A stretch of 64,000 nucleotides of DNA from Nansenia antarctica (taxonomy: Eukaryota > Chordata > Actinopteri > Argentiniformes > Microstomatidae), in contig OZ022348.1 of assembly GCA_963989245.1 (NCBI GenBank), positions 26,916,702 to 26,980,701 of the forward strand, read 5' to 3'. Shown one piece after another: positions 32,256 to 41,976 of the stretch (its first letter is position 1; the number at the start of each line of letters is the position of its first letter). The position numbers and the translations under genes were made by a program. The notes below the pieces were generated by a model. It searched no databases and was not told where the DNA came from. It saw only the letters and a list, made by a program, of their open reading frames with translations.

Positions 32256-34463
32256 ATGGGAGCCAAACCCAGTAACATTGTGAGGGCTGTTAATACAGAC
32301 AAGGGAATATTAGCAAATTCATCTCCTGTGGCTATAGTGGAAAAAATGAATCCTCTTGTTAAGGAGATTAGCGAAATATCAACGAAATGGAATATTCGTT
32401 GGGCAGACATTGAACAACCATGGCCAGCAGAGGGCACCTTTGATTTACAATTAATTGCAACATTGGAGATACTTATCAATGCACATAAGGCGCATCAAAA
32501 AGGAAAGATTAGATCAGAGAAACGCAGGTTAGAGTTAGCTATTTTAGACCTCTTCAAGGTAGAGGGGCAGAAAGTAGCATTAGCTTGGAATGAGAAAACA
32601 GCTCACATGGATCCAGAAAAAAGAGATGAATTGGCCAAAGCAATGGAAGAGAAAGTGAACATTCCATTCTCACACACAGCTCCAATCTCCAGTCCTCCTC
32701 CCTATGCCAAGAGACTGGAGGACAATTCTCAGCGGATCTACCCTCAGGTCCCTGTCCTAAGTACGAGTGGAACCTTCACTATCCAAGATAAGGATGAAAA
32801 TGTACTAGAGAGGGGAAGAGCGAAAGTGACCGTGGACTTCGAACCAGAGAACAGGTCAGGTGCCAAACAGAAAAAGAAGGAGGAGCCGAGGGGAAAAGGG
32901 GACGACAGGAGGGACAAGACGGATGACGGTGAAGATGGCAGTGGAGGAGATGGCAAAGATTCCAGTGATGACAGCAATGCACAAGGAGGCTACAGTTCTC
33001 CGATAAGAAAACTACTAGCCAGGGCCGAAAAGCAGGGAGGGAAAATACGCTATAAGAAGGGAAAAGAAGAAAATAGTTCTGAAGATGAGCAGAAGTCTCT
33101 GAAGGCAGGGAAGAGAAGAGAGAGCTTAAAGCAAAAGAAGAAGAAGCTGCAGGAAGACAGGGATGAAGAGGAGGGAGAAAGGAGGGCAAGAAAACTCCGT
33201 GCGAAAATCCTAAGAAACGAAGAGGACTACAGACAACAGCTGCAGGACCTAGACGTAGAGAGAGAAACGTGTCGTCAATCTCAAGCGGCAGCATCACCTG
33301 CATCCCGGTTGAACTCCCCAAGGTCCGGAGCGACACCAAGGCGGGAAGTAAAAACGGAGCCACAAGAGCCACAAGTAAGCGATTATGAAACAGCATCGGA
33401 AGAAGAGGAAACTCAGGGGAACTTCCCAGTGCTGATTCGAGGTAACCAGATGGAATATCGTCCTTGGAATCATACGGATCTGTCAGAAGTGATCGAAAAA
33501 CTCCCAGTCCTGGAAGATGGAGGCCACCCTTGGACGACGCAAGTCGACGTGAGATTGACAGGAACGCACGCTGCTATGGGGGATTTGAAAAGACTCTTAG
33601 CTACCATTACAGGATTGGACACCATGCAGGAAATATTGATGAAGGCGGGACTTCATAGATATATCGATACATCCGTTTATGATCCAGAACTCTTCGCAGC
33701 AAACAGAGGCAAGCTGTGGAAGGCAATCAGAGAAACATACCCTACTCACATTCACCCAGACAATGTCATTGTGAAGCCCCTGGGGGGAGATGAAAATCCC
33801 CGGGGGTTCGTTGCCCGTGTGCACTCCCAATGGAGAAGTGTGACAGGGAAGGATGCCGAAGATAACCCGTTAGAAAAAGCCATAATCAGGGAAAAGATTC
33901 AACAAGGTCTCCCTACCCCAGTTAAGAACAAGTTAGCAGAAGTGGTGGGGCTACGACACATGAGCAAGGCTGTTTATATAGACAACATAGCACACCAAGT
34001 AGAATTATTTAGAAAGAAGATTCAGGCACAGAAGGCACAAGACGAGGACTCACTCAGAAAACTAACTCAAGTGCAATTGACAGAAGGCAAGAAAACCAGA
34101 GAGAGAGAGCAGACTATAGCCCTACAGGTCCCATCTCAGCCACAGCAACTGCAAATTGTCCCTCCCCAGTCATACCCACAGGGGCCACAAGGGGGGAATC
34201 CATACCCACAGGGGCCACCAGGGGTGCAAGTGGTTCCATACAACCAGCCTGGCCAAGGACCACCACAAGAGGGATGGACCGCAGCACCGAGGAGGGTACT
34301 AGGACCATGTTTCGTATGCGGCCAGTATGGACACTTAAAACGTACCTGCTTTAAGAAGAACCAGGGGGGCGCAGGGGGGAAACAGAAAGGAGGATATAAG
34401 CCCCCTGCTGCACCGGCTCCAGGAGTGGTGAACCCCTATGGAGGCCCAGCAGCTGCGCTATAG
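32256..34463 (+). CDS. gag: ERV Gag polyprotein
   Basis: 735 codons from ATG, ending in TAG. The MGAKPS start is a myristoylation signal at the head of a matrix domain. A PPPY late-domain motif sits at about residues 147-150. A long, highly charged segment follows (about 195-370), rich in KKKEE and GDDRRDKTDD runs, with coiled-coil character before the capsid region (EERRARKLRAKIL, EDYRQQLQDLDVE). The capsid-like part is at about 390-640 (FPVLIRGNQMEYRPW, DNPLEKAIIREKIQQGLP). A Q/P-rich linker then leads to one zinc knuckle, C-x2-C-x4-H-x4-C, at about 685-698. Gag assembles particles and packages RNA; the single knuckle and PPPY match gamma/epsilon-type Gags, but 735 residues with a large charged insert is long. 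Confidence 0.9.
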   Translation: MGAKPSNIVRAVNTDKGILANSSPVAIVEKMNPLVKEISEISTKWNIRWADIEQPWPAEGTFDLQLIATLEILINAHKAHQKGKIRSEKRRLELAILDLFKVEGQKVALAWNEKTAHMDPEKRDELAKAMEEKVNIPFSHTAPISSPPPYAKRLEDNSQRIYPQVPVLSTSGTFTIQDKDENVLERGRAKVTVDFEPENRSGAKQKKKEEPRGKGDDRRDKTDDGEDGSGGDGKDSSDDSNAQGGYSSPIRKLLARAEKQGGKIRYKKGKEENSSEDEQKSLKAGKRRESLKQKKKKLQEDRDEEEGERRARKLRAKILRNEEDYRQQLQDLDVERETCRQSQAAASPASRLNSPRSGATPRREVKTEPQEPQVSDYETASEEEETQGNFPVLIRGNQMEYRPWNHTDLSEVIEKLPVLEDGGHPWTTQVDVRLTGTHAAMGDLKRLLATITGLDTMQEILMKAGLHRYIDTSVYDPELFAANRGKLWKAIRETYPTHIHPDNVIVKPLGGDENPRGFVARVHSQWRSVTGKDAEDNPLEKAIIREKIQQGLPTPVKNKLAEVVGLRHMSKAVYIDNIAHQVELFRKKIQAQKAQDEDSLRKLTQVQLTEGKKTREREQTIALQVPSQPQQLQIVPPQSYPQGPQGGNPYPQGPPGVQVVPYNQPGQGPPQEGWTAAPRRVLGPCFVCGQYGHLKRTCFKKNQGGAGGKQKGGYKPPAAPAPGVVNPYGGPAAAL

Positions 34464-37400
34464 GGGTGCCCAGAAGATCCGAAAGGGGGGTGCCAGCTGG
34501 TGGTGACAAACAGGCCTGAAGATGAACCTACAATATGGGTGTCGGTCAACCAACGTCCATTAGAATTGATGGTGGACAGTGGAGCAGCCTACACCTGTCT
34601 GAAGCCTGAAGACGCCACGCACCTTCCTATGTCTGGGAGATATGTGAAGACAATCGGATTCGAGGGAATTAAACAGCTGATCCCTACCACTGAGCTTGTA
34701 AGCTTAGAGTACAAAGGACAGAGAGCAGATCTGTCAATACTTGTATCAGAACACACGCCAATAGGGCTACTAGGGAGAGATGCACTATGCCAGTTAAATT
34801 GTACCGTGAAATGCACACCGGACGGCTGTCAGGTGACAGTGCCACAAGAGAACAGACAACTGTCTGTCATGATGGACAACAACGCATCTATGGTATATTG
34901 GGTGGGAGGGCTTAGCCCAGACCTAATGGAACCAGCAAGGATGTGGGACAATTATATCCTGGCACACATGGCAGAGGCCAGAAGGCCTACTGATCCATTG
35001 CATTGTACACTCCAGTATTTTAGAGAAGTTGCAGATGCAACCCCAGATGAGTGGCTGAAGCATCAGCCAAAACAGGTACAGCTTAGTGCAAGTTGTATAA
35101 TCCTAGGCCCTCAGGGAGTGGCTATGAAGATAAACAGTGACACTTATCTAGATCAGGAGCATAAGATTGAGGGTAGCATCCCTCATGTGACACTTATGAT
35201 ATCTGAACACTATAAGCAGAAGCATTTAGGGGCAATGATGGCAGACTCAGAAAAAGCCAGATTTGTAACGACAAAAGAAAACCCTGCTATCTGGAGGAGC
35301 ATTGATGGACAGTTCACCAAACTGATGATCTCTGCTCAAGGAATAGGACATCCGCAGACTGTGAAGCTAATGAACCAGCTAATCCTTCCTGTACAAGCTG
35401 ACAGAGACCTCAGAGAAGAAATGATGCAGAATGTGCCAGCCGACCTGTGGGCAAAGAACAGTACAGACATTGGATTTGTGAAATCAGCTCGTCCATTGAG
35501 AGTTGAACTCATACCGGGTGCAGAACCCCCTTGGAAAAACCAATACCCATTGAAACAGGAAGCAATTGATGGAATTGAGCCACAGATCAAAGGACTGTTA
35601 GAGGCAGGAGTCCTGAAGATAACTCAATATCCGTTAAGCAATACACCTCTTCTGCCAGTGACGAAACCTGATGGTTCATATCGTCTGGTACATGACCTAC
35701 GGGCTGTGAATGAGGTAGTCGTCAGCTATCCAGCTGAAGTTCCTGATCCTCATGTGCTGTTGACTCAGATTCCATCTACAGCCAAAGTATTTACAGTGAT
35801 TGATTTATGCGGGGCTTTCTTTTCTATACCTCTTAGTGTAGAAAGTCAAGGGTTATTTGGGTTTACCTACAAAGGTCAGCATTATCAATATACCAGAATG
35901 CCACAGGGGTACAAACACAGTCCTCATGTTTTTAATCAGGTCTTAAGGGAGGACTTAGACGGGTTAGAACAGATGATAAGTAGTACTGCCATTCAGTACA
36001 TGGATGACATACTCCTTTGTGCCCCAGATGAAGAAACATGTCACAGGGATTCCGTCAAACTGTTAAAGGTTTTGGCGGAGAAGGGACACAAGGTGTCTAA
36101 AAAGAAGCTACAGTATTGTCAGGAAAAGGTAACTTACTTAGGACAATCCATTACACAGGGACATCGCAGCGTCACAAATGAACATTTGGAAGCTATTCAG
36201 AAGGCTCCAAAACCACGAACGGTTAGGGAAATGATGATGTTTTTGGGCATTACTGGGTATAGTTCAGCATGGGTGGAGGATTACTCTAGACTAGTCGCTC
36301 CATTGAGGGGGATGATTAAGGAAACAGGTAGCGATAACCTCCAATCTTGCATTACTTGGACAAGGGAAGCTGATTTGGCGTTTGAGACAATTAAACACAA
36401 ATTGCAAGAAGCGCCAGCTTTAGCGCTTCCAGATTATTCCAAAGAATTTGGATTGTATGTTTCTTCTTCAGCCGAGGGGAAGTATGCCTGCGCTGTTCTC
36501 ACGCAACCAACAGGCATTGGACCTAGTCCACAGCCCATAGCCTATTACTCTGTCGCATATTCAGAGGTAGAAATGGGTTTCGCGCCATGTTACAGAGCAA
36601 TGGCCGGGGCTTATCTTATGTACGAGAAGGCAACAGCCTTAACAATGGGGTACCCAATTACCATTCTCTGCCACCACAGTCTAAGGAACCTCTTGAATCA
36701 AGGCAAGTACACTTTGACGATGCCTAGGATTAGGGATTATTACAGGATGTTGGAAAGGGAAGATGTAACCTTACTAAGATGTAACACACTTAACCCAGCA
36801 GAGACCTTGCCAACCCCAGAAGATGGGGAACCACACGATTGTGTGAAGGAAGCTACGAGGTACTCTAAGCTTAGAGCAGATCTACTAGCTTTGCCTTTAA
36901 AGGAAGCTGACGTTGAGTATTGGACTGATGGATCTTGTTACCGGGTAGGAGAACATTTACGTGCCGGGTATGCCATAGTCCGATCCCAAAATTCGGAGTT
37001 CATTGTGGAACAAGCCGAGGCTGTTCCTCAGCCTTGTTCAGCTCAGTTGGCTGAATTGATTGCCCTCACAGAAGCATGCAATTTGGGAACCGGACAAAGA
37101 GTGACAGTATACACCGACTCTGCCTATGCCCACAATGTGTGTCATTTACATGGAGCTGTATGGAAGGGACGGGGTTTTAAGAAAACTGATGGTTCGCCTA
37201 TTCAGCACCACGCTCAAATCATGAAGCTGTTACAAGCCATGATGAAACCAAGGGAATTAGCCATAGTGAAGTGTGCCGCACACAGATCTGACTCATCACA
37301 TGTCACACAAGGTAACAGGGCTGCAGATGATGCAGCCAAAGCTATTACAGGAGCAGACAAAGCAGGTAAAGTTCTGCTGGTCACACATGAAGTACAGTTA

Positions 37401-38984
37401 CAGGGCATGGTCACGCTTGAGGATTTGTTGATGTTACAGAGTGAGGCAAATGCGCTAGACAAAAACTTATGGTTAACAAGAGGAGCTAGTCAGGATGACA
37501 CAGGTCTATGGAGAAATCATGAGGGGCTGGTTGTGGCACCCCCAGATTTATTAGGCGTACTGATACAGGAAGCCCATGGATTAGCACATGTGTCCAGGGG
37601 GGAGGTAAGACGCAAGATCACCAAGGAATATGGTTTTTGGGCTCCATATTTGTTGGAACAAATAGACCATGTCCTTGGTCAATGTGTGGTCTGTTTGAAG
37701 AACAATATCAGACCTGGAATACCAGTGGGAACTGGGCATATCCCTACCCCAAACGGGCCAATGAAACATTTAGTGATTGATTATGTGGACATGATTCAAC
37801 CTATTGCAGGATACAGGTACTTGCTAGTTGTAGTAGACAGGTTCAGCAGATGGGTAGAAGCTTGCCCCACTCGAAGAAAGGATGCTCAGTCTGTAGCAAA
37901 GTTCCTATGCAGGGAAGTCATGCCTAGGTTTGGAATTCCAGATAGGATATCGTCAGACAATGGTAAGGAATTTGTGGATAAGACGGTAAAGCTTATACTA
38001 CAAAAGTTGGGAATCAAGCAGAGACTTGGGTGTATTTACTCACCTCAAAGCCAGGGGATAGTAGAGAGGATGAACGGGGTCCTTAAGAACCGTCTTTCTA
38101 AGGTCTGTAAGCATACAGGTCTTAATTGGTTGGAAGGACTCCCTCTTGCATTGATGGCCTGTCGTTCCAGTGAGATTCGAGGGCTGCACTTGACTCCCCA
38201 TGAACTGGTAATGGGGAGGATAATGACAGCTCCCTGTGTGCGAACCAGTGGGAAAGGGCCAAGTTTGGCTCTCCTGGAGAGTGACATGAAAGCCTATGTA
38301 CAGTACATGACTAACCGGCAAAAGAGTATCTCTTCTTATGTGCTCCACAAACAGGAACGTGAAGAGGAGGTGAACGCACAGGAGAGGAAGGACGCGTTGC
38401 AACCGGGTGACAAAGTATACGTGAAGGTCTACAGACGGAAGTGGCATGAGGCTCGACGGGAAGGACCATACGAGGTCGTTCGGTGCACTGGGACTGCCCT
38501 CCAAATCAAGGGGTCCCCCACCTGGTATCACGTTCATCACTGCATCAAGGCACCCAATGAGGACGATGAGGGAGAACCTCAGCAGGATGGTGAGGAGGCC
38601 CCTGGGGACGAGGAAGTCCACAGCTTGGACATCCAGGCTGACGAAGATGTTGGTGAGTATCTGCGCCATGATGCAGATGATGCCGGGGGCCTCGTCCCAG
38701 ACCTTGTCCAGCCCACTGATGAGTGGGTCAACGGAGACCGTGAAGGATCCAGTGACTGCGACACCCCTCTTGGGGGTTCTACCGAGCCTGGTGTTGCCCC
38801 TGTTGTCACCCCTTCCGACCCTGACAATGCTCCAGACGGAGATGTCAGCAACCCGGGCGGATGCCCGGACCGAGGTACCATTGAGAGACACAGACCTGTC
38901 AGTGATACACCTCAACCAGTCAGACCCCGTAAAACACCAAGGCCAATTAGGAGGAAACTCAAGCCATGCCGTTTCAGAGACTGA
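34464..38984 (+). CDS. pol: ERV Pol polyprotein (PR, 2H-like region, RT, RNase H, IN)
   Basis: In frame with gag after the UAG at 34461-34463, so probably made by stop readthrough. No frameshift is needed. Residues are counted from 34500. Protease MVDSGAAYTC has the catalytic Asp at 26 and LLGRDAL at about 92. A region of about 190 residues follows with two HxTx motifs, H168-C-T-L and H229-V-T-L. RT spans about 320-640: LPVTKPDGSYRLVHDLR, FTVIDLCGAFFSIPL, YMDD at 500-503. RNase H has WTDGSCY (Asp 810) and YTDSAYA. Integrase has a zinc finger from H1026 to CVVC and a DD35E triad at D1094, D1153 and E1189. The C-terminal 150 residues overlap env in another frame. Confidence 0.92.
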   Translation, partial: GCPEDPKGGCQLVVTNRPEDEPTIWVSVNQRPLELMVDSGAAYTCLKPEDATHLPMSGRYVKTIGFEGIKQLIPTTELVSLEYKGQRADLSILVSEHTPIGLLGRDALCQLNCTVKCTPDGCQVTVPQENRQLSVMMDNNASMVYWVGGLSPDLMEPARMWDNYILAHMAEARRPTDPLHCTLQYFREVADATPDEWLKHQPKQVQLSASCIILGPQGVAMKINSDTYLDQEHKIEGSIPHVTLMISEHYKQKHLGAMMADSEKARFVTTKENPAIWRSIDGQFTKLMISAQGIGHPQTVKLMNQLILPVQADRDLREEMMQNVPADLWAKNSTDIGFVKSARPLRVELIPGAEPPWKNQYPLKQEAIDGIEPQIKGLLEAGVLKITQYPLSNTPLLPVTKPDGSYRLVHDLRAVNEVVVSYPAEVPDPHVLLTQIPSTAKVFTVIDLCGAFFSIPLSVESQGLFGFTYKGQHYQYTRMPQGYKHSPHVFNQVLREDLDGLEQMISSTAIQYMDDILLCAPDEETCHRDSVKLLKVLAEKGHKVSKKKLQYCQEKVTYLGQSITQGHRSVTNEHLEAIQKAPKPRTVREMMMFLGITGYSSAWVEDYSRLVAPLRGMIKETGSDNLQSCITWTREADLAFETIKHKLQEAPALALPDYSKEFGLYVSSSAEGKYACAVLTQPTGIGPSPQPIAYYSVAYSEVEMGFAPCYRAMAGAYLMYEKATALTMGYPITILCHHSLRNLLNQGKYTLTMPRIRDYYRMLEREDVTLLRCNTLNPAETLPTPEDGEPHDCVKEATRYSKLRADLLALPLKEADVEYWTDGSCYRVGEHLRAGYAIVRSQNSEFIVEQAEAVPQPCSAQLAELIALTEACNLGTGQRVTVYTDSAYAHNVCHLHGAVWKGRGFKKTDGSPIQHHAQIMKLLQAMMKPRELAIVKCAAHRSDSSHVTQGNRAADDAAKAITGADKAGKVLLVTHEVQLQGMVTLEDLLMLQSEANALDKNLWLTRGASQDDTGLWRNHEGLVVAPPDLLGVLIQEAHGLAHVSRGEVRRKITKEYGFWAPYLLEQIDHVLGQCVVCLKNNIRPGIPVGTGHIPTPNGPMKHLVIDYVDMIQPIAGYRYLLVVVDRFSRWVEACPTRRKDAQSVAKFLCREVMPRFGIPDRISSDNGKEFVDKTVKLILQKLGIKQRLGCIYSPQSQGIVERMNGVLKNRLSKVCKHTGLNWLEGLPLALMACRSSEIRGLHLTPHELVMGRIMTAPCVRTSGKGPSLALLESDMKAYVQYMTNRQKSISSYVLHKQEREEEVNAQERKDALQPGDKVYVKVYRRKWHEARREGPYEVVRCTGTALQIKGSPTWYHVHHCIKAPNEDDEGEPQQDGEEAPGDEEVHSLDIQADEDVGEYLRHDADDAGGLVPDLVQPTDEWVNGDREGSSDCDTPLGGSTEPGVAPVVTPSDPDNAPDGDVSNPGGCPDRGTIERHRPVSDTPQPVRPRKTPRPIRRKLKPCRFRD
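34990..35270 (+). other. Putative 2H phosphoesterase-like domain within Pol
   Basis: Between protease and reverse transcriptase, two HxTx motifs occur in hydrophobic strand context: PLHCTLQYF (His 168, Thr 170) and IPHVTLMIS (His 229, Thr 231). LSASCIILGPQGVAMKI lies between them. Paired H-x-[TS]-x motifs in beta strands are the signature of 2H phosphoesterases (LigT, AKAP7, coronavirus ns2, rotavirus VP3 C-terminal domain). The 61-residue spacing is shorter than the roughly 80-90 of those examples. This is a motif-level inference; activity is unknown. Confidence 0.5.
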
Positions 38985-40986
38985 TATACCCCTTAGTGTT
39001 CCTACCCCATTGACTTCTTTGGACAATGTTACACTTTACTCACACACTGTTATGCCTGGACGTCAGAGAAGAATGATCATAGCAAGTAGAGCTTTTGCTT
39101 GCCCACATTCACGTTGTACTATTGATGATTGTTTGATCTATACCGCCGAAGAGAGCGAGTGGTATTTATTGGATACTACATATGTTACACTTGAACAATA
39201 CTCAAGCAACATGCAAGAAACTCGTGTGACATTAACTAATGTTGACCAGGAAGAGAGCTCGTATTGGTGTGCTAGACGTGATATCGGTGAACCGGTGTCT
39301 AGTAAATCCAACAATTTCAAGGACAAAATTTGTAGGACCAGGCCTGACTATCCACACCACTATAGGTTGGACTGTGAGACATTGGTGCATAAATATGTTC
39401 ACGATGAGTTACCAGGAAAGGTTGAAAATGTTGCTGTGAAGGCTCCTACGAAGGCGATTGTAGTCGCTACTGACGATTATTTGTTGTATGATTCTAATCA
39501 CCTGGGGACACGGTCCCACCCTAATTCTGCCACTAGTATCATGAAAGATTTTGCTTCAAAAATGAATTATTCTGATTGCTGGATTTGTCAACAGGTCCCT
39601 GTAAGTGCGTCTGCTCCTATGTTTTTCCCCATACCGTTAACTAAAGCAGAATGGCTTCATTATAATTGGCAGGGTTTAGCCCCATTTGTTTTACAGGGCA
39701 AGAACCAGAGCTCTTCTTGTCAGCCCAGCACGATTCTGGTTCCTTTAAATTCTTCCTATGCAGGTGTGGATATTGGTGTGTTGGAACGTCTGACAGCAGC
39801 GGTTAACAAACACCATAGGCCTAGCGGTGTGGGGAAGGTTATTATTGATAGGCTTACACATTTGTCACAACCAACAGGTCCGAAGAAGATATATATTATC
39901 CAAGCTATGTTCGCTCAATTAAATGGTACTGCATTGAGTCCTCATCTGTCATGTTCTGGGAGTGTGACTTCTACACGGTGGAGGGGTTCAGTTGTTATTT
40001 CTGGATTAAAATGTAAAGTTGTTGATTGTGCTATGGTGCCTCAAATGAAATTACATGATACCAATACTACCAGACGGCAGAGAGGCACCACGCAGCTTAA
40101 AGTCATGCCTCTCGTAAATGTTACAACCTGTATTGACATTCAAGTACGGCCCAAGATCAGCTCGGTTCGTCAGTTAGGGGCTGCGTCTTGTATAGGTGGA
40201 ACCATTTTCTCGTATCCTGGTACGGAGCTTCAACTCCCGGAACATGTGTTTCTTGTGTGTGATAATGATGCATTCTCTAAGCTTCCTGCTTTGATTGAGG
40301 GTGGTTGTTATTTGGCTCATCTGATACCTTTGATTAGGAAAGTTACTCGGGAGGTGATGTCTGTACTTCACAAACAAGCAACCCATCGTAGTCGTAGGGC
40401 GTTGTCTACCGCTCAGAAGTTTTTTGGCCTACTATTCCCAAGTTATGGTGTCTACAACTCTCAGACTGAATTAAGTGCCTTATCATCCGTTCTTGAAAAA
40501 CACATTAATGCTTCGGATGCTGTAGTGTCTGCCCTGGCCACTGAATTGACTGAAACTAAGAATGTAGCTCTCCAAAATAGAATGGCTTTGGACATTATTT
40601 TGGCCAGTCAGGGTGGTACTTGTGCTTTGATAGGCGGTGAATGCTGCAGTTATATTTCGGATTCTGGTGACGCTTTGCATGATTTTCATGAATCTAACAA
40701 GAAGGGTGTAGAGGATTTACATAAAGAACACGGTTGGAATATGTTAGATTTCTTTGATTCTGCTTTTTCAGGTATTGGTAATATGATCAGGTCCGTCGCT
40801 ATTATTTTTGTTGTCATTATCATCTGTATTATGTTACTTGGTATTTTGATCAAATGTTGTGGAAAGTGTATTTCTGATGTTCCTATTAATGCTTTAATGT
40901 TGACCAACATAGCTGATGAGCAAAAGCTGGATTCTGTTTTGCTTTCTGATTTTGTTTCTTCTTTTGATGATTTGTTTATTAAGTGA
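38719..40986 (+). CDS. env: ERV envelope glycoprotein
   Basis: The open frame extends back to 38446 inside pol. The ATG at 38719 is the better start because a hydrophobic signal-like stretch, PLLGVLPSLVLPLL, follows within 35 residues. Surface part: an RQRR basic site (codons at 39061-39072) before FACPHSRC, CWIC at about 39577, and several N-glycosylation sequons. A second basic site, HRSRR (40384-40398), marks the surface/transmembrane boundary. The transmembrane part has a hydrophobic FFGLLFPSYGV start, a leucine-heptad helix, LQNRMALDIILASQGG leading to CX6CC (40621 on), then one membrane span (SVAIIFVVIIICIMLLGILI) and a tail of about 45 residues. Presumably expressed from a spliced mRNA. 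The frame shows no visible lesion. Confidence 0.88.
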   Translation: MSGSTETVKDPVTATPLLGVLPSLVLPLLSPLPTLTMLQTEMSATRADARTEVPLRDTDLSVIHLNQSDPVKHQGQLGGNSSHAVSETDIPLSVPTPLTSLDNVTLYSHTVMPGRQRRMIIASRAFACPHSRCTIDDCLIYTAEESEWYLLDTTYVTLEQYSSNMQETRVTLTNVDQEESSYWCARRDIGEPVSSKSNNFKDKICRTRPDYPHHYRLDCETLVHKYVHDELPGKVENVAVKAPTKAIVVATDDYLLYDSNHLGTRSHPNSATSIMKDFASKMNYSDCWICQQVPVSASAPMFFPIPLTKAEWLHYNWQGLAPFVLQGKNQSSSCQPSTILVPLNSSYAGVDIGVLERLTAAVNKHHRPSGVGKVIIDRLTHLSQPTGPKKIYIIQAMFAQLNGTALSPHLSCSGSVTSTRWRGSVVISGLKCKVVDCAMVPQMKLHDTNTTRRQRGTTQLKVMPLVNVTTCIDIQVRPKISSVRQLGAASCIGGTIFSYPGTELQLPEHVFLVCDNDAFSKLPALIEGGCYLAHLIPLIRKVTREVMSVLHKQATHRSRRALSTAQKFFGLLFPSYGVYNSQTELSALSSVLEKHINASDAVVSALATELTETKNVALQNRMALDIILASQGGTCALIGGECCSYISDSGDALHDFHESNKKGVEDLHKEHGWNMLDFFDSAFSGIGNMIRSVAIIFVVIIICIMLLGILIKCCGKCISDVPINALMLTNIADEQKLDSVLLSDFVSSFDDLFIK

Positions 40987-41508
40987 TGTTTTATGATTAT
41001 TTGCTTCGATTACTGTTTGTTTCTTTCTATATCATGTGATTGATGTCAGTTGAGAAGTGGTGTGGTGGTTATGCAAAGATAGGAAAGCGGTTCTGTTCCT
41101 AGCGCAACGAAGAAAACGCTCTTGACTGGGAAAGGATATCAATCTGAGACAGCGGTAAAGGCTGTTCTCCAACTGGGTTCATGTGCTAGTAACCTCTGTC
41201 CCTGGCGCTTCAAGGACAAAGAAAACATCGGTCGTTGGAAGTTTCTATATTAATTTGTGCATGATGGACTGTGTTTAGTTTAATTGTGGTTGTTATTTTC
41301 AAGATTCTTTTTGTTGTTGGTTGATTTCTATTTTTTGCATGATGTCTTTGGGTTCTTAATAGTTATTTTTTATTTTTTATTTTTTAATTTTTTATTTTTT
41401 TATTTTTTTTATATTTTCTTAGCTGTGATATGTGGGGTTTGTGTTTTTGTTTTGGTTTATGTGATCATTTAGTTTCGGAACACCCTCTGGGTGGTCCGAG
41501 GGGGGATG
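40987..41508 (+). other. ERV 3' untranslated region
   Basis: About 520 bp with no convincing frame. It contains a T-rich TTTTATTTTTTA stretch (41360-41420) and ends with the purine tract before the 3' LTR. Confidence 0.7.
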
Positions 41509-41976
41509 TGTAGTATATTTTTACACATTAATAGCCTTCTTATATTCACGTATATTTTACACATATATTCACGTATATTTTACACATATTACACGTATAT
41601 TTTTATTACTTCAAATACACTTTATTAAATACTTTTATTATTTCAATACAAAAGATCTCGGGAAGATCTTTTGAATTGTCGCGCATGCGCAGTCACACAC
41701 ACACGCATATGCACGCCCCCGAGGGTCTAGGCCAATCAGAGGCCTAGAAGGAAGGGTCATGATTGGCCAAGAACATACTGTGATGTGATTGGCTGAGGGC
41801 CGCTATAAAACTTCTGTGCAGAGGCTCGAGCGGCCTGCTCTGCTGACTATCTCGACTGTGACTGTTTTGTGTGCCTGTAATCTGAGGACCCGACCTTTTT
41901 TGAATAAATACTTTTAAAACTTTGGCCAGGAATTTTCACCTCTTCTTTTATCACTGAAACAGAGAAATATTCGACA
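41509..41976 (+). repeat. ERV 3' LTR
   Basis: Reads identical to 29133-29600. It follows a purine tract CCGAGGGGGGATG. TATAAAA is at 41804-41810 and AATAAA at 41903-41908; the latter could also polyadenylate host transcripts running through the intron. Confidence 0.95.

Larger units (their letters stand above)
29133..41976 (+). mobile_element. Full-length endogenous retrovirus (gamma/epsilon-like), 12.8 kb
   Basis: Direct LTRs of 468 bp at 29133-29600 and 41509-41976 read as identical, flanked by a 4-bp duplication TGTT (29129-29132 and 41977-41980). Order: 5' LTR, primer-binding position, 2.65-kb leader, gag (32256-34463), pol in the same frame after one UAG (to 38984), env in another frame (to 40986), about 0.5 kb 3' untranslated sequence, purine tract and 3' LTR. 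A single CCHC knuckle, UAG between gag and pol, a 4-bp duplication and a CX6CC transmembrane subunit fit class I (gamma/epsilon) retroviruses. It lies in the intron of the hAT-type gene in the same orientation. Identical LTRs and open frames indicate a very recent insertion. Confidence 0.96.

Noticed and set aside
38446..38718. N-terminal extension of env inside pol
   Set aside because: Open only as an overlap with pol; composition is not signal-like and a better start with a hydrophobic stretch is at 38719.
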